A stretch of DNA of 64,000 nt from the NCBI GenBank assembly GCA_947650285.1, contig CANTFL010001342.1, forward strand, positions 620,001-684,000, read 5' to 3'. Below are positions 55,183-64,000 of this stretch, in pieces (the first letter of the stretch is position 1; every line of letters starts with the position of its first letter). A program made the translations under genes and the position numbers. The notes under the pieces were generated by a model. The model was not told the origin of the DNA, ran no database searches, and saw nothing but the letters and a program-made list of their open reading frames with translations. Source of the stretch: Hyaloperonospora brassicae. Its lineage: Eukaryota > Oomycota > Peronosporomycetes > Peronosporales > Peronosporaceae.

Positions 55183-55419
55183 TCACATTTCGCTTTGTTG
55201 CACCTTGTACTCCTCCTCTTCGTGCATCGCTCTAGTATGAGCAATGACTTCGATTACGAAGAAGCTGCCACTACATTTGAAGGCGGCGAGCATCATCACT
55301 CGAGTCGCATACAGCAAACGAGCAGCATATGCGTGATTTCGGCTGGAGGAATTATATATGCCTACAACTGCCAGTACGACGAGGGCAGCAATAACTAGAC
55401 TCGTCCCTGACGAAGCCAT
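55183..55419 (-). CDS. Hypothetical small membrane or secreted protein
   Basis: 78 residues from ATG at 55419. The N-terminus MASSGTSLVIAALVVLAVVG is a strong signal peptide or anchor, a second hydrophobic stretch lies at about 50-60, and an acidic cluster EEEE is at 67-70. The frame is open further 5' to a GTG at 55572. There is no RXLR (closest is RLLYATR at 34-40) and no homologue in the window. It may be a chance frame. Confidence 0.3.
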   Translation of the reverse strand: MASSGTSLVIAALVVLAVVGIYNSSSRNHAYAARLLYATRVMMLAAFKCSGSFFVIEVIAHTRAMHEEEEYKVQQSEM

Positions 55420-56008
55420 GCCGCACTTGCTGGGTCGTTGGATCTGCCACCAGCTCATCCACATCAGAGACTCATCGGTCTGCAGAATCGACACTCCATT
55501 CTTTGACTCATCGCGAGCCAGCACCTCTCCTGCCCTGACGTTCTGACCATCAGGTCTCGGTTCGCCTTCCACGTGTTAAAGTTGGTCATCTCAGTCTGCA
55601 CTTGTAGCTACACACGTGTCAACACACAGGTTGGCTACACAGCTAATGTCGTGCGCTTGTAGCCAGCGCTTCCCAGCTCCAATAAGAGACATCTGTGTCA
55701 TGCTTATCCGATGTGGCGTAAAAGCGTCGTATTCATTGGGTAGCTGCTTTTCGAGCAACTTGCTCGACAGACCCTGACACTTCACGGAGTAAGTGCTTCG
55801 CGCGACCGGCTACCGCGCGAAATTTCTCAAGAGTGGAGGGTATCTTCGCGTCGCCCAGTCACGCCCACATTGATTGCATAGTGGATGATGGGGATATGGA
55901 AGACCGTCACTGCTGCGCTAGTGTCAGGTATTGTCCCGAATATAGCGCCATAACTTGCTGTATGAGGAAGACGCGAGAAACCGTGTAGGTGTCTTGATGT
56001 AGCATCTG

Positions 56009-56050
56009 GGAAGCCTATGCGATGGATCTAGGAAGCCTACGCGATGGAGG
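56009..56050 (+). repeat. 22-bp tandem repeat, two copies
   Basis: GGAAGCCTATGCGATGGATCTA-type unit at 56009, repeated at 56031 with a few changes. Confidence 0.8.
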
Positions 56051-56255
56051 TTGGAGTGCGCACGCGGGAAAGCAATAATGGAGGGCTGCAGCTTTTTACA
56101 TGAAGCCACGAAAGGAGAAGAAGCGTGCTAAGCTGAAGTGTAGACATATTTTCGAGCTGAAAGGGAAGTCAGGTAAGAAGCCAATTGTGTGAGCGCGTGC
56201 GATGAAAACGCTACGCAACAAGACGCATTGTCCAGCTCTCGACCGCATCCGGTTA

Positions 56256-56372
56256 TCGTGGCGAATTCTATTAAAGGACGTTTATTAGGTGGAAATTGGA
56301 ATAATAAAAAATTTTTAATTTCTATTTTAGGTTTAATTTTTCCAATGATACCTTCGAATTTAATGGCTACAG
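56256..56372. other. AT-rich island, origin unknown
   Basis: A sharp switch to AT-rich sequence (TAATAAAAAATTTTTAATTTC, GGTTTAATTTTTCC) inside roughly balanced DNA. The plus frame 56189-56542 reads hydrophobic here (FLISILGLIFPMIPSN). It could be a small transfer of mitochondrial DNA or a transposon end; I cannot match it. Confidence 0.35.
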
Positions 56373-57819
56373 GCGAGGCCACATCGCGCCGATTGACGTC
56401 AACAAATCTAGGAGCAAGTCACTGGATGTATAAAGTACGTGCTATGACTGTCTATGGTGACGTCACATTGACCAATGACTCCTCATCATTTGTTGGTAGA
56501 ATCGTTTTGCTTACAAACAACCTAAGTCCATCAGCTTCCTGAGATTGGTTGTGGTACAGCAGAATGAGTCCAGTTCATCAAAACACGTGCAGCAACCAAG
56601 TAATGAGTTTTATAACGTGATGTTTGTGCACCAGTTCGTTACAACGTGAGCAGCGATCGAGCCATGTATCGACACATGCATACGACATCTCCATGTAACT
56701 ATCGTCGCTCAGACTTTGTGGACTACTTTACAGGTCTGACCAAAACTCGAATACTCAAGACGTATGAATGAGGCTTTGGTGCGAGATGCGCCACGCGAGA
56801 TCACCGTAGATCGCATAATGCTTATGGGATTCAATATGCGCAATCGAGCACACTGCTAACTCATGCTGCAGCAAACATGTTGCATCGTTCGGCAACTTTC
56901 GAGTAGTACGTCGGGTCGCGCATGAACAAGCTAGTCAATGTTACGGTAGACTATATGTATCCGGCGTATCATGTTGCTTTATACTTGCTTGCTGATCTGT
57001 TTGCTCACCAGGGTAGATATTGTTGGCTTTATCGTACCTGTTCGGTACAAACGATCATTGCGCCATCTCGCATGGTGCCGCGCATCGCAAGATGAAGCTG
57101 TCGTTTCATGGGCTCGAAACGAGGCAACAGCCTGGCAGGTACAAAAGATATTGCACATGTTTACACACCGATCATGAGAACTCTGCTGGGTCTTGGTTCA
57201 GATGATGTGCTGTTCACAAGAGGTTTTGCATCTGGTGATACAAATGGAAAGTATCATCAAGATGTGATACAACGATGCTTACCATAGAAAATATGTATTG
57301 TACATGCCCACCACGACAGAAAGTATCGACATTTCCGCATCACTCAACGAAGAGCTCTTATAGGTTGACAGGCCACTCGATTTATCAGTACCATGTGCTA
57401 TCATCGACTCGACATCTCTTCGTTGCTACCAAGCGAGATTCAATGTATCTACGGGAACCCGACCGAGACGACGACTGTATTGAGCTGTGTTCAGTTGGCT
57501 GGTTGATGCCATCGATGAATGCGTCACTGCTGATCACGGATATCTTGTTAAGCCACGTCATGTCGTGAAGCGTAACGAGCCATTCCTTCGATACAAAAAG
57601 GTGCGTTTTACCTACTGCGATGCTGGGTGGTGTCTTCTTTATACAGCAAAATAAAAGCCAGCCATCGATTTGTTCATACGCAGTCAAATACGTTATTCGG
57701 ACGGGGTGAGCCTGCTTCATAGAATCGACACCAAACAAATGGGTCAACTGAAACATTATCTCGATTGGTGATAATTTACAAGACCCACTCTTGCGCGTCA
57801 ACATATGGGGAGTAATACT

Positions 57820-57960
57820 ATTGTAGATATTCTAGCATCGCTCCATGTATTGGTTGATATAGGCCATTATGTCAGCGAAACTAACCACCAATCACTGCTA
57901 GACGCGCGCAACGGGTAGTAAATGGGTAGCCACATTCGGTGTTTGAAGTTTAATATGATT
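57820..57960 (+). mobile_element. Gypsy LTR fragment
   Basis: TATTGGTTGATATAGGCCAT, then ACCAATCACTGCTAGACGCG and CGCAACGGGTAGT match the LTR core at 850-930. Ends not defined. Confidence 0.5.
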
Positions 57961-58399
57961 TAAGTACGATGGAAAGCGAGTTTATTCAACTTGATTACAT
58001 TTAATACAATTCTACTCTTTCCTTCCATCCAACGTGTTCGTTGAAGATTAATCCTTCCTCTGCACATACAGTTACGCGAGCTTTACAGGCTCCTATCCAC
58101 ACTGTGATGTTGTACGTAGCTTGTAATTTGTCAGTACAAGCTTAGCGCGTCCCGTTTCAATTATCGTATTGATCGACCCGAACTGTAGGGGGTCGCTCTT
58201 ACCAAATACTGGCAAGCCCTTGTGTTTCATTTCAATGCAAGGGTTCGTGACTTCGAACGTCACGTACACGTGGGAGTTGGGGAAGCGCGACGGATACAGC
58301 ATAGAAAAGCGTGATTAGAGTAGGGGGAAAGTAGAACTGTATCTAATATCGCTAAGACTCCATAATAAACCTTCTTTGTCTTACTTCGACCATATTAAT

Positions 58400-58650
58400 T
58401 CACAATCTCCTCTATAGGTTTCTCACCAACCACCTATTGCGCGCGGCTAGCAGCGACAGATGATCAACTTGGCTAATATCATAGCCTATATCAACCAATA
58501 AGTGGAGCGACCTCAGGTATGACCCTCAAAGGCACTATTCCATCACTATTTCCTTAGTCAGGAAATATTGACGAATATTATCGATTAAAATGATGCATGC
58601 ATTGACATAATCAAGATGAATGACATGCAACCGACCCACACCGTTACACG
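58400..58650 (-). mobile_element. Gypsy LTR fragment, inverted
   Basis: The reverse complement reads TATTGGTTGATATAGGCTAT, then CTGCTAGCCGCGCGCAATAG, the same core as 57820 in the opposite direction. A possible LTR start, TGTAACGG, lies at about 58640-58647 (plus CCGTTACA). Confidence 0.5.
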
Positions 58651-59589
58651 AATTATATTGCATCGTTCATACCGATCAATACTGTCTGACATAACCTAGA
58701 TTACGATGAGCCGTCCAGCTGGACCCTACGTTTCGCTATCAAGTTGCAGCCACAGTCGACCATGATGCTTATCAGCTGGGACAAAAGGAAATGGTGTGTC
58801 AGCGCAAGCATAATTTGGTCCATCGTAACATAGCACAACTGTAGAAGTCTTGCGTACGCCTCCCATAATTGTCAAGTGCATACCCGCACGTGTTCAGTAG
58901 CGCGTGCAATCGAATCGATACCCTCCCCCATCTCATTCGATGCATCAATGTGCAGCTACTGAACTGCAACCGCTTTTGATGACTCGCTTAGTGATCGAGA
59001 TGGGCACGTGCTCCTGTAAACGCTTAACGTACAGCACTACTGTTTTTGTCACCGTCAACGATACTAGAAAGCATTGTCCAGAATATTAATCAAGCATTAC
59101 CGGGCATTCTAACACGATCTGAACTCGCTTGCGCACGAACAATACATGACCTATAGGACGATCCTGCCCACTTACCTGTTGATTAATAAGTGTACCATTC
59201 AAGGATGTCGCATGGCGTATTTAGCGTATCTGTCGACATTACTCACTAGTATTTTCTCAAACGCTTTTCGATTTTCTACAAGGAATCCATAGGGTCGGTC
59301 AGATTGATACGAAGTACTTGTGTAAGAGGAGATTACGGGCAAAAGTTTTGTTCGTAAGCAAAGCAGTCGAATACAGCTTTTGTAGGTGTCACACGTGCAT
59401 TTGGACGACTCGCGACTTTGGAAGGAGACGGACGGAATCGAGGCAGCATCAACTTGATTTCTTGTTCCAGTTGTGCACCACGCACTTCAATAAGCAGACA
59501 ATTATGCATGTATTGACCGTACCGAACGCTTTACAGACAGCATATGCATGCCTACTTTGGATTGCATGACTCACATGCGATCCGAAGTA

Positions 59590-59590
59590 G

Positions 59591-59629
<39 letters not shown>
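59590..59629 (+). repeat. GTA trinucleotide microsatellite
   Basis: About 13 GTA/TAG units, uninterrupted. Encodes a serine run in the plus frame 59548-59901. Confidence 0.9.
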
Positions 59630-60553
59630 AAAGTCCCCGCTCGAAGCCTACCGAAGTGCTCTGTCGCATAGTACAGCTACATTTACAGCACATGCAGTAC
59701 AACCGACTTGTATCGGTACTTTTCTCAGTTAAGACAACACCTCTTTCGGTCTATGCTGATCTGTCGTGCTGCACCCGTACTGAAAAAGAGGCTCGGCTCG
59801 CATATTTCCTCCTTTGTTTCATGAGCGGCGCTGTCGCTGTACAAGTACCTCATCCAACACGGCACAGGAAGGTGCTAGAAGTGTTTGCGGGTGAAATATA
59901 AAGACAATGTCTATGATCGCCACCTTTTACTAGGATATGTTCGTATCGCCTTTCGAAGACAACGAAAGAAAGAAAGATCGAGAAGCCAGGTCTAGCACTC
60001 GTTGTTTTATATGAGGCATTTAGTCGATAGAAGTGAACTAAGCTGTAGGTGTTCATATACCTATTCCGAATGGCCGGGGTTGCAGATGCTGGGTTGTTTG
60101 TGAGATGCACTAGAAACAGTTGTTCCGTTGTTGTTGTGTAATGAGGCAACTCGTACATGTTGCTGATGCGGAAAAGAAGAGTAACAGTAAAGATGAGCGA
60201 TGGCTGCTCTCGCGTGTGCGTCAACAACAGAACTCATAACAACAACAATTGTATCAACAATGTGATCGACGAGACGGAGTTACGAGATGAAGGAGCGTAC
60301 ATGCTATCTTCCTGTGCCACCAGAGTGCCTGTTGACGACTTAGTTAGTATGCCAATGTTTATCAACTTTCTGTTACGGAGGCGCTGTGCATGCCGGTGTC
60401 TCCGTGTCGATGCAATACCTTGTTTGACGATAGGTGTCTGAAAACGTTTTGGTACGTATTAACTTCCATCCACAGGATCTCAGGTCGGCCTTGGCGTATT
60501 TCGTACATGCTAGCTCATACCACAACGAATTTGTTGCACCTTGACAAAAAGAA

Positions 60554-60742
60554 GTGCTTGCCGCGAAAAGAATTCATGTCCGCTGCACGCACTGCCGTTT
60601 TACCGAAGCTATCGCCCGAAAAAGAAGAGTTGCGCAACATATCCGGGAATACATAAACGTGCATCCTGTTGCGATAAGCAAAAATTACATCAACCGAACG
60701 GCGTACCCTTACCTGCTGCTGCATCATCTGGGAGGTTGTTGA
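60554..60742 (+). pseudogene. Possible BED/C2H2-type zinc-finger fragment
   Basis: The frame (TTG at its left end) includes HVRCTHCRFTEAIARKRRVA followed by QHIREYIN. The C-x2-C...H spacing recalls the BED-type finger at the N-terminus of hAT transposases. Only the finger region is visible and the second histidine is uncertain, so this is tentative. Confidence 0.3.
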
Positions 60743-62215
60743 GCAGTCGACCTTGAAGAGGAAGTACGCCCATCGCGAGAACTCTCTGCAAAGCGCCTCT
60801 TCGAGAGATGTCTTTCACCACTTCACGTCAGTGCGAATCCAAGTATGTCTACCGGCAGCGGCCTACCCCCTTTCTGACTGTTTGCGCTCGTACGGACCCT
60901 TCTGGTACGGCTACACCTGCTGGTGTTGTATGGACGGACGTGCGACGCCTTCGCCGATCTCGCGTGTCGAGCACAGTGACTTTGGCTCTGTTTGTCATTT
61001 CCCTTAGAATGCAGATGTTAGCGTGCACTTGGAGCCAGATCGGTAGAAGTGAACGTAAGATATATTCCGTGTTAACTACCCTCGTTTGTCAGCACTACGA
61101 CATGCTCCTTTAACATCACTACAACTGGACCGCGTCAAGTTGCATATAGCATTCTCATCCCCCCGTCCCGCGTGCCAACTTGTCATGCGACGCCCGTCTC
61201 TCTCCGTTCCATCAATCACCTCCTCACGTGGCGTCCGTACTTTCTAGTCCCATCTGTCAAGATGTCGCTCAACAGCCCAGCAGGTGAGATCAGAATTTAC
61301 CTCTGAAAGGTCTTGAGCTGAACTTCAGAACCTTCGTGGCCTGTCAGAAACAATATAGTACAGCAGTCACCAGATTCTAATCCACTCACGAACGTGTGTA
61401 TGACGTACAGACTCTCGCGGAGCCGCAATCAGTGACTTAGCGAAAGAGTGGCACCAACTATGTACAGTAGAACATCTATTAGCTCATACAATCGGGCGAA
61501 TAAAACATTATTAGGTAGCACCGGATATTAGGTAGGAGGGGCTGGGTTGTCACGTGGTCTACCTCTCTTGCCCAACGTTGGACCGAAAACGTTTAATAAC
61601 TACAAGGGGTTAGTAGCTAAAAAGGGATTATCTAAGAGGGGTTCTACTGTAGTCGCAAATATCGAAAACAGGCTCGGCTACATCGCACCTAACAGGACCT
61701 GTGCCATGGACTGGCGTGACTAAGAGACACACACAAACGAAGAGCAGATACATTTACTTCATTACTCATCGTCAGCACACCCACTCACATCTTCAACTTT
61801 CGAGACTGCGATGCATGGACTTTATACAGGTGTGTAGTGTACGGGATTCTTGGTTCGGGTACTTTATGGCGCGAATATCAAAATCAGTACAGCGGACAGG
61901 GTATCGCTATACAAAAGATCATGCTTCAGTCAGGAACGGATAACAACTTCACAGAAGGCAGAAGTGGCCTGACATTGATGTCCGTTCATCGAGGGATCAA
62001 GGAGAATTCAATTCAGTATCCGGGGCCATTGAAACGGCACGCATTTAAGTTAACTTCTGTTTGAAACGCATGCTATTCTACCAGTATTGAAAAGATGCGT
62101 GGAATCAAGAATACGAGGTGGAAGTAGGTTTGGAGGACCTCGCACGCATCCATCTCTTACTAGCTTGCTGATAAGCCCTTGTATTTAGTGCAATATAAGA
62201 GTCTGTGCTGTCGGG

Positions 62216-62547
62216 TGTAACGTACAAACTGGCGCTGGAGGAAAGCGACATAGTCGAGCAAAGGATGCTCCGAGTTGAAAGAATGTCGAGCTTTATTTAA
62301 TATAGTTTTGTTTCTTTGAACGAAATCTCCTTGATCTTACGCCAACTATATTAAACTACAAACTTTTACGCATTTTTTCGCTCACCACCCATCGTACGCG
62401 CCTATCTGCGATTACTAATAAATTTGGTTGGTATCATGGCCTATAGCAACTAAAAGGTGAGGTGGTCGTATAATATTCCCTCGAAGGCAATATTCCTTCA
62501 GCTTTTTCTTATCCAGATGGTATTGATTATTTCTATCAACGTTTACA
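62216..62547 (-). mobile_element. Gypsy-like LTR, inverted
   Basis: TGTAACG at 62216 and CGTTTACA at 62540-62547 are inverted ends. The core on minus reads GCTATAGGCCATGATACC and GCGCGTACGATGGGTGGTG, matching the oomycete Gypsy LTR core and 850-930. Flanking 5-mers TCGGG and TCTAT differ, so no duplication is seen. Sequence below 62216 (minus CCCGACAGCACAGAC) would be the internal start. Confidence 0.6.
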
Positions 62548-62859
62548 TCTATTTTGTCGTTGTAGCCGGTTCTTCAGTGTTTCTGATGACCTAATACTGC
62601 CCTCTTCGGCTACGGCCTTCACATTCCCTGACCGGTCGTGGTTGTTGTCCCACACGCGACGGGTGTTTCTGATGTTGGCGATACCGGATATTCTAGGTCC
62701 CAGCCAGCTAGTCCGGGCGCCCCGCGATTCTGTTGTGGGGGCATGCTTCTTCGATAAGCCTAATTAATATTATGTATCGAATAAAAATCAAATTGAAATA
62801 TTTAGTATCCATGACATGTAATGGGCTGGCTTCGTTACATCATCTACATACAGAGCCGA
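62548..62859. other. Spacer, nothing recognised
   Basis: About 310 bp with no open frame or repeat partner that I can see. Confidence 0.4.
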
Positions 62860-62995
62860 TAGCGCTGCCTACTATCAACCCCGGTGCAACGTTTTATTAT
62901 AAATGCAATTCACCGCCAATCATGACAAATGTATCATGAGTATCAAATGCACCGTACGTCGCTCGATGCTTGGTACATTTCTGGATGATTTGATG
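62860..62995 (+). repeat. Dispersed unit U4, left part
   Basis: Matches 43244-43378. Here the unit runs uninterrupted into the next block, showing the pre-insertion state of the LINE site in U3. Confidence 0.75.
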
Positions 62996-64000
62996 TTGTC
63001 CAGCGCAAGGAAACATACTGCTGACATCTTGTCCAGACGGACAGGCCACGTGCGTTCCAAGCACAGATAAGATACTGGTAGTATGAGCTGCTTGGGTAAA
63101 CAGAGCAACACATACATCAGCATCCCTATGTTCTTGCCTCGAACTACGGCCATCCTTTTCCAGTCATCGCTATCGAGTGCATTCGTAGATTTTCTTTGTA
63201 CAATCTGATCAACGTGTTCGATCATCGTTTTGTACCGCATCAGCAGCGGATATATAATGGATAGTAGATGTGTCCTCTGGAATTAGACCGGTAGAAGGGC
63301 GCAATCAAGTAGGACAGCATCCATGGCTGTAGTTTCTTCACCTCACATCATTAGTCGTCTTGACAGAAATGACTAAGGATAAGGCGTTTCGTGTTTGAGT
63401 GGGACCGGTAGTCGGCGACTGTTCTGCCCAGTTTGTATGGACTGTGCGTCACAGACAAGGCCAAAGTAAGTACGCATTTGACAAACGTCACCACTTTTTG
63501 GCGATCGTTCAATGCACAACGCAGTCTGTCAGTAGCGCGTCAAATTATAGGTGGCACACAGGATTTGCAACTCTTTCGACTACACAATGACTCAGTGCTT
63601 GCGAATGAGTGGGTCTTTGCATCGTTGTAGGATCCTAAGAGAACAAAGAGTACCAACGATAAGGAGCGGGCCACAGCAACTGCTGAGCGACTCGATTCGG
63701 CGACCCTGAATCGCACAAACTTACTAGGAGCTTCGTCATACGCGTCGCACAGTCGTATCTGATAATAGGTCGCTGGCGGAAGATGCTGCCCGACAGGTCG
63801 GAGGCGACTACTTGCGTTAAAGATGCGGCACAAACACAACAAGACGCAACAGATGACAAGACAGTTTAGCAAACAATGGACACTTCTTTGTATTACATCT
63901 ATTTTACGTCAACTGATGCCATCGTCGGTTGCCAATGGACTCGCACAGCACCACAAGCTCGCCGAGAACCCCATGTCTTCGTCATTTTCGAATGGTGTGA
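62996..64000 (+). repeat. Dispersed unit U4, near-identical to 52432-53438
   Basis: Constant offset of 10562 over almost the whole length with only scattered single-base differences. A gap of about 14 bp occurs at the last bases (GAATGGTGTGA against GAATGGCTCTCCAAGTGATGG, then TGTGA). The copy is cut by the window end before the position of the cysteine-rich gene. Confidence 0.9.

Larger units (their letters stand above)
54512..57783. other. Gene-poor sequence with scattered short frames
   Basis: No recognised domain. It contains a 78-codon membrane-type ORF (55183-55419), a 22-bp tandem repeat (56009-56050) and an AT-rich island (56256-56372). The minus frame 54699-55103 includes TFDGHHWKLRVSKV, loosely like the start of a Copia gag, but too weak to call. 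Confidence 0.35.
58651..62215. other. Gene-poor sequence
   Basis: Short frames only. A serine run in the frame 59548-59901 comes from the microsatellite. A possible zinc-finger fragment at 60554-60742 is listed separately. No other domain recognised. Confidence 0.35.

Noticed and set aside
59548..59901. Serine-rich 117-codon frame
   Set aside because: The serine run comes from a GTA microsatellite and the remainder has no recognisable domain.
1..64000. CRISPR arrays, bacterial operons, tRNA or rRNA genes
   Set aside because: No regularly spaced repeats of that kind, no Shine-Dalgarno-led gene strings, and no cloverleaf or rRNA core seen by eye; a dedicated covariance-model scan was not possible.

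Overview
The window looks like an oomycete nuclear genome, of the Phytophthora/downy-mildew type. The evidence is an RXLR effector gene, a folate-biopterin-type transporter of the kind expanded in these organisms, small secreted cysteine-rich genes, and a heavy load of Gypsy, Copia and LINE retroelements. No operons, CRISPR arrays or phage-like regions are present. I identified no rRNA or tRNA gene by eye.

Layout. 1-16 kb is a repeat mosaic: a Gypsy 3' end with its LTR (1-1205), an old repeat block (1206-2765), about 4.5 kb of decayed sequence, a composite transposon (7477-9370) carrying a nested Pack-type element made of three unrelated gene fragments (7535-8615), and the first copy of a ~5.95 kb duplication (10002-15954). 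16-24 kb is AT-rich with no gene I can support. 24.1-32.2 kb repeats much of the first part: old, diverged block 24140-26213, then the second copy of the ~5.95 kb duplication (26214-32177), nearly identical to the first. 32.3-42.3 kb is a GC-richer gene island: MFS/FBT transporter (minus), RPA2 (plus), mitochondrial carrier (minus, tail-to-tail with RPA2) and an RXLR effector (plus). 42.4-54.5 kb is another copy of a repeat unit split by a nest of retroelements: a 5'-truncated LINE sits in the unit, a Copia element sits in the LINE's RNase H domain, and a further LTR-like sequence sits in the Copia integrase. 54.5-64 kb is decayed repeat sequence, ending in a near-identical partial copy of 52.43-53.44 kb.

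The same unit occurs four times (about 7.3-12.2, 26.2-28.5, 42.4-54.5 and 62.9-64.0 kb). In the three copies that reach far enough, it carries a minus-strand gene for a small secreted cysteine-rich protein. Two copies are identical 83-residue, single-module forms. The third is a 109-residue form with the cysteine module duplicated. The main theme is therefore a gene-poor, transposon-driven region beside a small housekeeping island, in which a putative secreted-protein family travels with repeats and has recently been homogenised.

All homology calls come from reading the sequence and recalling family motifs; no database search was run. Start codons were checked on the DNA, and several longer open frames begin at TTG or GTG and were trimmed to the first ATG.
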